64,000 bases of DNA from Haliclona indistincta (GCA_964017065.1 OZ024788.1:11594776-11658775), one strand, 5' to 3'. Shown: positions 22,558 to 33,355, counted from the stretch's first letter. A program made the numbers and translations. The notes: a model not told the origin generated them from the sequence alone.

Positions 22558-23485
22558 GCCATTTGTTGATGCACGCTGTGCTCAACACAATATCATTCTC
22601 GTTGATGAGATCGGTTTTTCTCCTGACAGTCAAAACGAGTACAAGTGCCGACCATGCATTCACATGGACGCATTCCGGTAAGCACTCCTTTAGAGTCCGT
22701 AATAATAGCATTCACTTTAAGCCTATTTTCCTCGTTTCCTGTAATTAAAAAAAAATTTCACTTGAAGCATTTGCTCAATATTGTTGATTGGTAATAATTA
22801 TATCATTATGCATTGTTCGAAATGTGTACAGACCAATTTGTCGTTTTCACTGTTCCTTCTCTCTACTCTTCTATCACTATAGCTGGGTGAAGCGTGACAG
22901 CTATTTACCTGTTGGGAGTCAAAATTTGAAGGCTACTACCAAGGTACAGTTATCTATTTACATGCATGTGGTTGTCACATGATTCCAACTCCTCCCACTG
23001 TGCAGGCTAAGCTGCGTTACGATCCAGTAGAGCTTGATCCCGAGGACATGTGTAGAATGGCTAGTGAACAACCACAGGTTAGTGAGATCCATACTCACTA
23101 CAGACAGCTACTGCAGTTTACGAACAAGTTCATTCCTCACTCGTCCCTCTCCTACAACAGTACCACTAACACTGAATACCTTCAGAATGACTGTGTGCGA
23201 CTGAGAGTGAGCAAGGTGATACTCTACTCTACTGCTCTCCTCAACAAGACACCATCCTGGCAGAATCCCCACAATGGCTACCAGTCACTACATGAGTTCA
23301 CATTGACTGACTTCACTAAACGCAAACAGTCCAACATCATTCACTACAGCTCTCCTTTTTACACTCACCAAAACTACAAGATATTAAATGCCAATGGTGA
23401 AGACAAAGGCAGATACAACCGAAGAAACATTACTGAATATTTACAAGAAGACTGTCTGCGTTTTAGAGTAAAAACACACTTGTGA
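21926..23485 (+). pseudogene. POLE: POLE partial copy B, exons 8-13, fused in frame to MATH tail
   Basis: Exons: 21926-22033 (Exo I, intact), 22102-22212 (intact), 22267-22354 (88 instead of 86 bases, with an 8-base loss and a 10-base gain, so frameshifted), 22558-22677, 22883-22943 and 23006 onward. The last exon reads [20 protein letters not shown] and then, without a stop, runs into [15 protein letters not shown] and the end of a shortened MATH domain, finishing at 23485 with [11 protein letters not shown]. Part of MATH 2 (about 80 residues) is deleted. The chimera is open from 22979. Because of the exon 10 frameshift a full protein is unlikely, but a shorter fusion could be made. Confidence 0.8.
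22482..22557. repeat. (CT)n tract before POLE exon 11, copy B
   Basis: A CT dinucleotide run ends at the CAG acceptor of the exon at 22558, as in copies A and C. Confidence 0.9.
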
Positions 23486-23643
23486 TGACTGGTCAGAAAC
23501 AGTAACCAACTTAGTTTTAATTTTAAATTTACCGCTTTTATTTTGCACATGCGTATTAGTCTCTGGCGGGAAAAGTGCAGTTGATTTTGACTCCACTACC
23601 TACAATTCTCAGCTGTTCGAAGCGCGGTTCGAAGGCGAGCAAG

Positions 23644-23793
23644 ATGAGCAGCAGAATGCAACTGGATGAGGAAACGGGGACGCCTGTGTTAAAAAACAAG
23701 TGGCATAGAGACGAGAACTCGGAGAAGTAAGGGTAGATACGTATTCTGACTCGTGTTGAGTCGTCCCTGTTGTTGTGTAGAGACGAATTGCAA
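23644..23793 (+). pseudogene. POLE: POLE partial copy C, exon 1 and start of exon 2
   Basis: Exon 1 (23644-23726) starts MSSRMQLDEETGTPVLKNK and has an extra three codons before its GT donor compared with copy B. Exon 2 begins after the TTGTTGTGTAG acceptor at 23781, but after about 13 bases (GACGAATTG) the sequence departs completely. The remainder of unit C resumes only at 43309, separated by 19.5 kb of LINE, TRAF and transposon insertions. Confidence 0.8.
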
Positions 23794-24243
23794 GGGGTGG
23801 TCACTCCAATTGGTCCTGTACTCACATCTACGACCGCGGTCAAGATTTGGTCAAGTGGTCAAGACAGAAATAAGGGAACGGTCAAGAGTCAACGTCCAAT
23901 CGCAGCTCTCTGGTCAACGGTCAAGCACAGCCGTAGTTAGATAATTGGGGCGAGCCCCACATTGATTGGCACAATGGCCCACGCGGCGGGGAATGTATCT
24001 ATCAATCGTCACGGGGTAGCGTTTGTCCTTTTCAATGTTCCCGAGAAGTAGGAAACGCCCTTTTTAGCACGTGCGTACATTATAATTGGCGCTTGGTTTC
24101 AAACAAGATACCTGGCATTCTGGCAATGATGCAGATGACTCAGAGACGACAACAACAGAGATCAGAGACACTTGAAAAGCAACAACTTTACACGACAAGG
24201 CCGCTACCAGAAAGCGACGACGAGAGGCAGAGTCACCCGATCA
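23794..24243. other. Unassigned stretch between POLE fragment and LINE
   Basis: It contains repeated GGTCAAG words (23850-23935) and a short frame rich in Gln/Arg (24093-24240). No family is recognised. It may be the remains of another insertion that broke POLE exon 2. Confidence 0.4.
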
Positions 24244-26866
24244 ATGTGCTATGTTTGACTCTCTTGGTTTGTGTCAAGTTGTGGACGAGCCTACTCACAT
24301 TTCGGCCACCTCTTCCACCATGATTGATTTGGTTGCGATGTCTTTACCCTCTGCCTTGGTCTCTTGTACTACAACATCTCCTTTATGTAACTCTGACCAC
24401 CTTGGGATTCACTTACGGTTACTTTGGCGCTCAAATCAATTGTCTAAAACGTATTCTTCTCGTGTAATTTGGCGCTATAATCATGCTGACTGGGACAAAG
24501 CTCAAGATCTTCTAGATGCTGTTGACTGGGATTCTCTTCTGCTGTCATCTGATGTTGATCAGGCTTGGCTATTTTGGAAAGAAACTTTTCTTAGTATTAT
24601 GTATGAGTGTATACCTAGAGCCTCCTTCAAGCTATGCGTAAAAGGAATTCTTTATACAGGCAAGCCAAGGTCTCTGGAAATTTTGCTGAATATAAGAGAC
24701 ATAAAAATAGGCTTGTGACACTACTCAGGCTGGCAAAAAAGTCTTATTTTCTTAAAATTAATGCTGATAGCACTAAATCATTTTGGAGGGCTTGTAAGAG
24801 GCTATACAACAATCTAGTGCTGGAGTTCCTGTTCTCTCTGCACCTGATGGCACCACTGTAAATTCAAATTTTGATAAGGCTGCTCTACTTAATACGCACT
24901 TTGCTAAGTATTTCAACACTGCCTTTCCTCCGTTGGTTCCTCCATCTGTGAATACTTCTGATCCTCCTGATGATTTCCTTTGCACCGCGAAGATTGGGTT
25001 TTTAACAATCTTATCTCGCTTGATGTCACAAAGTCTGTCCAGATGAAGTGTCTGCTCATAATGCTTAAATTTACAGCTGCTAGTATCAGCTCTTCTATCA
25101 CCACCCTTTTTAACATGTCTCTTTCTCTCGGTTGTGTACCTGCTCAATGGAAAACAGCTCGAGTCACGCCTGTTCCTAAGGTTTCTAAACCGTCGCTGCC
25201 TGATCATTTTCGGCCCATTTCTTTGCTTAGCATTCTTAGTAAACTTCTTGAGAGACATATCTGCCTTATAATTCGTGACCACTTAGCCAGCTATAGTCTA
25301 CTCTCTGATCGTCAATGGGGATTTAGACCTGGTAGATCTACTACATCTGCCCTCTTGTCCACTTTATCTGACTGGCATGCTGAGCTGGATCATGGTAATG
25401 ATGTTTGTGCTATTTTCTTTGATTACCGCAAAGCTTTCGATTCAGTTCCTCATTTACCTCTTGTTAAAAAGCTAATGGACCTCAATCTTGACCCATTTAT
25501 TGTTACTTGGGTTACTAGCTACTTATGTGGCAGAAGTCAATGTGTGGTTGTCAATGGTGATGCCTCTGATCTAGTGCAGGTGGTCTCAGGTGTTCCTCAA
25601 GGCTCTGTTCTTGGCCCTCTCTTGTTTTGTATCTACATTGATAGTGTTGCACTCTGTGTCCAGTCTGTGAATGCTCACAATGTCCTCTATGCTGATGATC
25701 TTTTGTTATACAAGTCAATAGCTTGTGCTCAGGATTTTGCTGACATGCAGCTTGATATTCTAGCGATTGAGCAGTGGTCAGCGAACAATCACTTGACATT
25801 AAACTCTGCTAAATGTAAAGTCATGGTTATTAGCAGGAAAAAGAATCCTTATTCTCAGCCTCTCTACCTAAATGGTGCTGTTCTTGACCAGGTAGAGTCT
25901 TTTAAATACTTGGGTGTAAATATTTCTCATGATCTTACTTGGTCTAATCATATTAGCAAGATTTGTGGAAAAGCTCGTCAAACTCTGGGTCTGCTCTACA
26001 GACAATTTTATGGTAAATGTGACTCAGGATCTCTTCTAAAGCTTTACATCTCTCTTGTCAGGCCTCATCTACAATATGCTTGCCCAGTTTGGGCTCCTCA
26101 CTCACACAAAGATATTCATTTAATTGAACGTGTTCAAATGTTTGGTGTTAAAATTATTTCTGGTGAGCGGAATGCTGCATATCATGACTGCTTAGATCGG
26201 TTTGGCTTGGTTACCCTTGAGAGGAGGCGGCTTGATCTTTCCTTGAGTCTTCTTTACAAGTATGTCAACTCAATCAGGGGCGTAACTAGAAATGTGTAAC
26301 CGAGGAGGCGTGCGCGATTTTTTGAAATAACTAATTAATATTCATTAGATTACGTCATTATACTGCCTCGTAGCAGCGTAAAAGCATGGCGCATTCGCGG
26401 TACGTAGCCTGGATAGAGTGAAGAGCGAGATAGAGACATCTGTGTCAGGCAAGACAGCTGTACTAGCCAAGACATATACGTTCATAAAAGTTTTGGTTGG
26501 GCAAAAGCGAGGAGGCAAGTGCCTCCTCTGCCTCACGGTAGTTACGCTACTGCTCAATGTGCTATTTTCCTGAGGGTCTTATTTCTAGAAGGTGCAATTC
26601 AAGTTATAACATTCGTGTTAAACATCCGTTGCTGCTTGATCAACCATTTGCTAGAACAAATTCTCATCGTTATTCGTTTGTTCCTCATACTATTTCTATC
26701 TGGAACTCTCTTCCTTCCTCTATTGTTCTTGCTCCATCATTAAACTCCATTAAGTTCTTATTATCTTCTTATAATTTATAATCTTTATTAGCTAGGGTAC
26801 ACTTAATATTAGCTTCTCTGCTATTGTGTGTCCTTGATTATCTAAACTATTATAGAAAAAAAAGCC
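24244..26866 (+). mobile_element. 5'-truncated CR1/L2-like LINE (LINE-1)
   Basis: It begins inside the APE endonuclease (DLVAMSLPSAL, SDHLGIH) and continues through an interdomain with frameshifts near 24640-24980. It then gives a long reverse-transcriptase frame (24980-26299) with FRPISLLSILSKLLERH, GFRPGRST, FFDYRKAFDSVPH, SGVPQGSVLGPLLF and the YADD catalytic motif at 25688. The C-terminal part resumes at 26557 after a 278-bp insertion. The 3' end has a short stem-loop (26796-26833) and an A8 tail. Missing ORF1, frameshifts and insertion make it inactive. It reverse-transcribed by target priming when alive. Confidence 0.85.
26275..26552. mobile_element. 278-bp MITE inserted in the LINE reverse transcriptase
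   Basis: The ends are CAGGGGCGTAACTA and CAGTAGCGTAACTA (reverse complement of the right end). The flanking 6-bp direct repeat CTCAAT lies at 26269-26274 and 26553-26558. Without the insertion and one repeat copy the LINE frame is continuous (TCA then ATG TGC TAT), which proves it landed later. The TIR resembles hAT-type ends, but the 6-bp duplication is not the usual 8 bp, so the superfamily is left open. Confidence 0.85.
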
Positions 26867-27007
26867 GGGACGGCTGGAGCGACAAAAGGAATCTCAAAGA
26901 ATCGCACTATGTACAGTGAACCCCTGGGGCGTGTCCTTTTTTCACGCCATCAGAGCTAAGCTACAACTAAACCCAAAACCCTAAAAACCTTCTCCTAACT
27001 GCGCAAA

Positions 27008-27205
27008 GTCGGGAGGGTCGTCCTAAACCGGGCCTTCGGCCCCTGGTAAGCCTAAGGATCGTCGAGAGGGTCGTCCTAAATCGGGCCTTCGGCCCTAAGA
27101 AAACCTAAAAATATCGTCGGGAGGGTCGTCCTAAACTGGACCTTCGGCCCTTAGTAAGTTAGTAAGCCTAACGATCGTCAGGATGGTCGTCCTAAACTGG
27201 CCTCA
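27008..27205. repeat. About four 55-65-bp tandem repeats with GGGCCTTCGGCCC hairpins
   Basis: Units of the form GGGAGGGTCGTCCTAAAC, GGGCCTTCGGCCC, TAAGCCTAA, GGATCGTC repeat four times with changes. Each of the first three holds a short GC stem capped by TTCG. No coding sequence is seen. The block lies between the LINE 3' end and T4. Confidence 0.8.
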
Positions 27206-27399
27206 CTAAAGACAGAGATAAAAACTAATTTTTACTGAAAAAAAAACAACAAAAAAACATGCATACACCGAGAATCGAACCCTAAACGTGCTTGTGATAC
27301 AAAGAGAATTATGTCTACGTCAGCAATTACGTAACGCACGTGACCTTGTCGTACCCCATGAATATGAATATCGTTATAGGCACGCCCTATATCAGGGGA
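27206..27399. promoter_or_regulatory. Upstream region of T4 with shared TATGAAT motif
   Basis: ATGAATATGAATATCGTTA lies about 40 bases before the ATG at 27400. Similar words precede T3 (AATATGAATGTTGTTACA), T6 (AATATGAATATCATTACA) and T9 (same as T6, minus strand), so it may be a shared core promoter or leader. At 27270-27285 a GGGTTCGATTCTC word (minus strand) resembles a tRNA B box. Confidence 0.4.
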
Positions 27400-29130
27400 A
27401 TGGAGTTTCTTGGAGCTAACCCTCAGTTTCTTAGCGAGCCACCTCCCGACCATTTCTGCCCCGTCTGCACGGAAGCACTTACAGAGCCTTACCTGACAGA
27501 CTGTGGTCACCATTTCTGCTACACGTGTCGCGGTCGCCTTCTTGGTAGCGGAAAATCAGAATGTCCCGAGTGTCGCGAACAAGACGCCCTCACTGACGCG
27601 CGTTTAAACAAGCACCTGCAGCGACAAGTGAACAGTCTCAAGGTACGCTGCCAGCACCACGAGGTAGGCTGCCAGTGGGCGGGAGAGCTGAGATACCTAC
27701 AGGAACACCTTGATCCTGTGATAAGGAAATGTGGTTTCATTCTCCTCGCCTGCCCCCTCGGCTGCGATGAGCGTGTTCGTAGCTCTGCAATGAAAGACCA
27801 TATACTGAGTGACTGCAGCAAACGATCATATGAATGTGAGCATTGTGGCTACTGCAACAATTTCGATATCGTCACTGAGCAGCATTACCCAGTGTGTGAA
27901 CTGTTCCCCTTGGAATGCCCAAATGCTTGTTCCGTAGAGAACCTGAAACGACTAGAGCTTGCAAGTCATCTTGAGGAGCAGTGTCCCCTCCAAATGATCC
28001 AGTGTCCCTTCACCAGTGCAGGGTGCACTGTCCAGCTGCCCAGGAGAGAGATGGAGGAACATGAGGATAAGGCAATGCGTCAACATCTCCGCATGATGAT
28101 GAGTGTAATGCAGCTAAAGGAGCCTCCTGCTAGTGCTATTGTCGCTACCACTGCCAAGCAGCTGAAATATGTTATCAACTTGCTGCCAGTTCAGTTCGCT
28201 ATCTCTGACGTCACAAAAAAGAAGAAATGCAATGCCGAGTGGATAAGCCCTGTCTTTTACTCGCACCCAGATGGTTATAAGTTATGTCTAGTAGTGTACC
28301 CAAATGGAATATCAAATGGAAAAGGAACTCACATATCAATATATGTTGGTTTCTTAAGTGAAATACATGTTAGCAAAGAGAACTGGCACGCTGTAGATTT
28401 CGAAATTTATGTTCATGTGCTTAATTGGAGGAAGGATGAGGGCCATCATGAAGAATTGCTTTCGTTTAATGGTAATGGCTGTCGTACTAGCAGAGAAGGT
28501 ATCAAGTTGTCATCAATGCGCAGTTCATCTATTCCTCACTCGTCCCTCTCCTACAACAGTACCACTAACACTGAATACCTTCAGAATGAGTGTGTGCGAC
28601 TGAGAGTGAGCAAGGTGATACTCTACTCTACTGCTCTCCTCAACAAGACACCATCCTGGCAGAATCCCCACAATGGCTACCAGTCACTACACGAGTTCAC
28701 ATTGACTGACTTCTCTAAACGCAAACAGTTCGACAACATTTGCGATAGTACTCCATTCTATACTCACCATCGTGGCTACAGGCTGTGCCTGGTAGTGTAT
28801 TCAAATGGTCAAGATAATGGTAAAGATACACATGTTTCCGTCTACCTTATTGTAATGGCGGGAGAATATGATGACCAGCTGGAATGGCCCTTTGTCAGTA
28901 ATTTTGATATTGAGCTTCTTAACTGGAGAAAAAATGCGATGCATTGCAAGTATATTGTACGTTTTGGTGGTAACAATCAACCTTATAAAGTTCCCAAAGA
29001 AGAGACATATGGACTAACATGGGGATTCTCTCAGTTTATTCCTCACTCATCACTGGCCTACGATTCCACAAGTAATGTAGAATACTTGCAGGAAGACTGT
29101 CTACGATTCAGAGTGTCTACGTTTACCTAA
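27400..29130 (+). CDS. TRAF-like double-MATH protein T4
   Basis: Intact frame of 576 residues from MEFLGANPQ. An ATG 20 codons upstream (27340) is also in frame. The RING ligands are complete, TRAF zinc fingers cover about 84-225, and two MATH domains follow. MATH 1 is of the T1/T3 type and MATH 2 of the T3 type (GRSN region replaced by NGQDNGKDTHVSVYLIVMA, then a GLTWGFSQFIPHSSLAYDS end). It lies between LINE-1 and the 10.6-kb transposon. Its 3' flank is cut by that transposon and resumes at 39915. It is a likely ubiquitin-ligase adaptor like its paralogues. Confidence 0.9.
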   Translation: MEFLGANPQFLSEPPPDHFCPVCTEALTEPYLTDCGHHFCYTCRGRLLGSGKSECPECREQDALTDARLNKHLQRQVNSLKVRCQHHEVGCQWAGELRYLQEHLDPVIRKCGFILLACPLGCDERVRSSAMKDHILSDCSKRSYECEHCGYCNNFDIVTEQHYPVCELFPLECPNACSVENLKRLELASHLEEQCPLQMIQCPFTSAGCTVQLPRREMEEHEDKAMRQHLRMMMSVMQLKEPPASAIVATTAKQLKYVINLLPVQFAISDVTKKKKCNAEWISPVFYSHPDGYKLCLVVYPNGISNGKGTHISIYVGFLSEIHVSKENWHAVDFEIYVHVLNWRKDEGHHEELLSFNGNGCRTSREGIKLSSMRSSSIPHSSLSYNSTTNTEYLQNECVRLRVSKVILYSTALLNKTPSWQNPHNGYQSLHEFTLTDFSKRKQFDNICDSTPFYTHHRGYRLCLVVYSNGQDNGKDTHVSVYLIVMAGEYDDQLEWPFVSNFDIELLNWRKNAMHCKYIVRFGGNNQPYKVPKEETYGLTWGFSQFIPHSSLAYDSTSNVEYLQEDCLRFRVSTFT

Positions 29131-29333
29131 CCACATTGACTCACCAAATGCTTTTCACACCAGAGTTACTGTTTATTGTTTAATGTGGTCTTGTTATTCT
29201 TATTATCATAATAATACATAATAACACATTTGAATGACACTTGGAGAAGTATAAAATGAAAATGAACAAAGAAAGAAGCAACATTTAAAAAAGTAAAGCA
29301 TTACTGAAGTATTCCTATATCAGTAGCTTGCAC
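29131..29333. other. 3' flank of T4 up to the transposon target site
   Basis: Collinear with the 3' flank of T3 (20113-20315) and relic T8. It ends with the target duplication CTTGCAC at 29327-29333 and continues beyond the 10.6-kb element at 39908. Confidence 0.7.
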
Positions 29334-29802
29334 GGTCTGTGTACTGTTGGTCCATCCATGTTTTGTTTCAATGATTAACTATAGAAAGTTAAGATTTGTG
29401 TCATTTTCTGTTCCTTCATCTTTAGAAGCTAACATGAAATATGAAATATAGCTCATGAATTATGAAAAAAGCCTCTCATTTCATATTTTCATTTTGGTTC
29501 AAATAATATATATTTGTCAGACCCTTGCATACTCACTCTGCTGTGTACTATTGGTCCATCATTGCCTCTTATTTATACTAATCGCCAGGAAATTTAGAAA
29601 TTGTCAGTATAGCGTTGTTCATCCTTGTTGGTTAATGACAGGAAAGAGAAATTGTCACTTTTTTAATCTTTTGAGTGGCATAGGAGCAATTAAAGTGTCG
29701 CTCAGTACAGCAGATATTTGCGTTTTTTCAGTGGAATCGAAATACAACTTACGATTGTGCAACTTGCAATGTTGTGTTTCGTACTAACGCACTGAAGGGT
29801 CT
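29334..29802 (+). repeat. Left terminal inverted repeat of the 10.6-kb element
   Basis: It matches the reverse complement of 39438-39907 with few differences, including a spurious shared open frame of about 108 codons. It starts GGTCTGTGTACTGTTGGTCC and ends near GCACTGAAGGGTCT. Confidence 0.9.
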
Positions 29803-30902
29803 AAAATTTGATAATTTCACGAACATGTGATCGGTCACATGCTGCCCTCGTACTAGTGTCTAGAACCATGTGATAGAACGGCGTCATTGGCTGCAGCCGA
29901 ACGTCCGTCAGTAGTTTTAAAGGCTGCAGGCCGTCAGCAGTCTGAGTGCAGTATCGGTACTAGGGGCCTGGGGCCATGACCAAAAAACATTTGCACCCTT
30001 TAAAATTTTTTACTGTATTAAAATAATAGTTAGCATAGAGTGACAGAGTCATACACGTGTATACAGTGTGATCAGGAGGTTGGAAGTATTAGTATGCGTA
30101 CGTGATTTTTAGGCTGTTAGTATGCGCACGTGATTTCAATTCGAATGCTAACGTTCCATCGTGAGGCGTGGCTCAATGGCGCTAGCATGCATACAGCACT
30201 CGAACTCATCCGTGGATTCTTTCTAAAATTTTATTGCGTAGAGCTTGATTACTGGTCTTACTTAAAGATATGATCTTAGAACACTGGTTAAGCTATTTGC
30301 ATAGTGCACTGCACACCAGTTTATGTGCTCTGTATGTCGTGAATTTAGGAAGAAGTAGCACAGCTCTAGCAGACAGCACACTTGTGCTGGATTCAGGAAT
30401 CTTTCTGGTGTGAAACAGCTTACATTTTAGCAACTTTCTTAGTTCTAGCTCTGACCAGGCTGATTGCTTGCACGAATAATAACTGTAGTGTTTTCCACTG
30501 TTGAGAATCTCCACTACTTTCTCGCCCACAGTGGCTCAGGGACCCATTGTTTGGATCGGGCAGATCGCATAATTATTCGTAATCTTCTTTGCAAGAGCTA
30601 TCGATTGATACTAAATTCATTAAATTTAGTCCAGAGAAGAGTGCAAAACGTAGCTACTAGGATTTCCCATACACTTTGTATTGGAGCGCCATTGACAAAC
30701 AGCAACTCACATGACTGAATATTAATGCTTCCAACCTCCTCTGGTCTGTGATACACATGCTTTTATTGTGTGGCCCCCAAACATTTCCCCCTAGAACCTC
30801 CATTGAGTCAGAACCATGTCAAATACCATACGTACCGTTTCAATTTTCATCACACTAAAAAATTCTTATTTTCGAGGATTTCATCGAAAATAATAATGAA
30901 AA
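29803..30902. other. Left interior of the transposon: no gene recognised
   Basis: Short frames only (for example 30464-30718) with no recognisable domain. The segment lies downstream of the integrase stop codon. Confidence 0.4.
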
Positions 30903-33166
30903 TTACAAAAGGGACTGTAAACGGTTAGTAGTGTCAATCAAATATTTAAGTGACTGTGAAAATGGCAAGTAGTTTCCATTGACAGTGTATGAAAAGAGGT
31001 CTTCTGGTGATGGAATGTTTTCTTCCAATTCCTTCTCACGTTGGTTGAAAAGTTGAGGTGACCCAGACAAGGGATCAATTCCGAACTGTGTTGCTGCAGA
31101 CAGATGCCCAACATAAGAAGCAATTGCTTCATCTGCTGTTGGGATTTGTCTTGTGGAAAGTCTCGCAGCATGATTGTTACGTTCTGCTAATATGTTCGGA
31201 ATACCTCGATGTGGACCTGCACGAATATGAAATTGGATACTATAACACAGCCTAGCTTATTGTTCACTTAGTAGAACTCACCAGGAATCCTATGGTGGTT
31301 CCAGGAACGCATGTGTAGTCCAATTCCAACTTTACATAGTATTCCAGTCATTACTGACACACAATATTTAGTGACTGGGTCATCCATATCAATGAAAGCA
31401 TTATTCTGCATCCACACTAGAGCAGTCTTTAATGGATAATTCACCCGTGAATTAATTTCTACCCAGTGCCGTTCAGCTATGTGATTCTGTATGTGAAAAG
31501 TGGTGTACAGATGAGACCATAATGTGCATAATACCAGGAGCGTATAAGGGGAAGGAGCGTTCAACTTCTGTAGTCGCTTAGTAACATTGAAGCCTAAAGT
31601 CCGCCGCCGTGCGCTGTTGCTACTTGGAACTTGGGCCTTTCTTTGCACGTTGTGGCTCGCTATTTCCTAACTATACATTCATCCACGTTTCGTCCTTCCC
31701 GTCTCGGGCTAAAACAAGCAAGCGTTCAGCCCGAGCTATGGTCGCCGTTTTATGCGGCCAGCGCAAGCGGCGGACTTTAGGCTCCGATATTTCTATTAGT
31801 TACACGCTCAAGGATAAAGGAAAAAGGACAAGGATAAAGTGATAATAGATACAGATTACGTCTCATTGTTTGGGAGAGGTGTTCAAATTCCATAAACACC
31901 TTTTACGAGGCTTATAAGTGGTTTAAGGCTATGTTAGGCCTTTCTCTAGATCTGCCACAGTGTATTGTATGTAAATGAACTCACTAGCTGTAAGGCAACC
32001 AGCTGTTGACAGCTTCGTCTTTAGAAGAGTCAGATCGTCGGAAACAGCAATCGAGGTACTAAGCAGATCACGCCATAACTCACGAACAGAGCGTTATAAC
32101 CAAAATTCTTACAATTCATTTTTGAGTAATTATCGAGTTTGCTTGTGCTGCTTGTTTCAGCGCTTACTTTACAGCGAGCAAAGAGAAATCCTGCCGACAG
32201 ACAGATACATACATACACAAATAATATTGACTACCTTATGCCTCCATGGCTCCACCCACCGAGGCATAATAACATTGCAAGGAAGAAAAAGTAATACCTG
32301 TTTAGATTGTGTTTGTACATAAGGAGGTCGCTGTGTGTTTGTTCGAAGATGTGACAATCTTTCCTGAACGTGTAGAACCAGGTAGAATTCAGTACCACAG
32401 TCTACTCTCACTTGATCCCAAAGTCCATATTGAGTGATGATAGGCCTGGAACACAATAAACAAACTTTACTTGATTACTACATGTATGGACATACAGTTC
32501 ATTATGCACAATTACTACTGACTCTTGTATACTGGCATACTGTCTTACCTAAACAGTTCATTGTAGATTGTGATGCAATTCTTTGTTGGCATGGAGATAA
32601 TTCCTAAAAGCTTGCCACTGTACCCATCACTCGCAGCTACATGAGTGACTCCAAATCGAACTAATTTCTCATTCTGGTCTAGGTGAATTTTATGACCGTG
32701 ATACTGTGCGTAATAGGGTACTGGGTTCATTAAACGGTATGTATGTCGCTGACGATGTTGAACATAAGTAGGGGTGACATTGGCCATAGCAGTTCGGACT
32801 CTCTGTTCTCCGGCTATAATTCCATCAGCTCTAAGGAGGCCAGTTAATGTGCGGCGACCATATGATGACCCAACCTGTAAAATTAAACACCAATGTGTAA
32901 TCAGCCATCAGTACAGCTATGCCATATAGTTTTACCCGAAACACAGCGTGTTCTACTACTTCATCTAGTTGTTCCTCATTCAAGCCGGAAGAGTAGTGGA
33001 TGTCGTTGATGGAACAATAGCGCTTGACACTTCTAGCAGACAAACCACTGCTTACTCCTGGATAAATTTGTTGTAGCTGAGATGCGATCGCGGCATGTGT
33101 CCACCGACTTCCAACTTTGTCTCTTATGAAACTGTCACAGTTCAACTGACTAATAGCCGAAGACAT
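30903..33166 (-). CDS. Spliced DDE integrase-like protein of the TIR element
   Basis: Five exons on the minus strand with GT/AG borders: 32936-33166, 32549-32874, 32298-32445, 31282-31486 and 30903-31216, about 407 codons in all. The N-terminus (MSSAISQLNCDSFIRD) looks like a helix-turn-helix DNA-binding region. The core has the spaced acidic residues of an RNase-H-fold integrase: Asp in HVAASDGYSGKLLG, Asp in VRVDCGTEFYL and Glu in HIAERHWVEINSRVNYP. The C-terminal part contains SWNHHRIPG and RGIPNILAERNN. Expected role: cutting and joining the element ends in the nucleus. A roughly 810-base third intron carries a hairpin element (31590-31790). No disabling mutation is seen. The triad assignment is by motif reading. 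Confidence 0.75.
31590..31790. mobile_element. Foldback element in the integrase intron
   Basis: Inverted ends GCCTAAAGTCCGCCGC and GCGGCGGACTTTAGGC lie about 200 bases apart. The interior words CCCGTCTCGGGCTAAAACA and GTTCAGCCCGAGCTATGGTC recur, altered, at 58404-58440, and the right flank GGCTCCGATATTTCTATTAG recurs at 58739. It is therefore a dispersed non-autonomous family. Confidence 0.65.
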
Positions 33167-33355
33167 CGGTCGTCTGTATCATGTGCAAATGCGCTTGAAC
33201 ACACATATGCCACACCCGCTAAGCATCTACACATGCGCGCACGTGTTATCGAACACGTTCGATCGCATCTGCAAGTCAGTGTGCCCATTGCCCAGTAAAC
33301 AGTATCTAGCTCGATCGTGAAGAAGCGCTGCTGCGTTTGCTACTGACTGATTGCC
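33167..33355. promoter_or_regulatory. Shared divergent promoter of integrase and RING genes
   Basis: The two start codons face away from each other 189 bases apart. The interval contains near-palindromic GTTATCGAACACGTTCGATCGC. A bidirectional promoter is inferred from geometry only. Confidence 0.5.

Noticed and set aside
419..23485. Functional POLE gene
   Set aside because: Each 3' block has a frameshift, stop or MITE, and the exons for the polymerase domain are absent; the copies are partial.
27008..27205. Bacterial sequence with rho-independent terminators
   Set aside because: GC hairpins are repeated in tandem without adjoining genes or T tracts, and the flanks are animal LINE and TRAF sequence.
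27260..27320. tRNA gene on the minus strand
   Set aside because: Only a B-box-like GGTTCGATTCT is seen; no acceptor stem or clear A box. At most a SINE remnant.
29455..29787. 108-110-codon protein encoded in both TIRs
   Set aside because: The frame exists only because the two inverted repeats are identical; no domain is recognised and it runs to the TIR edge.
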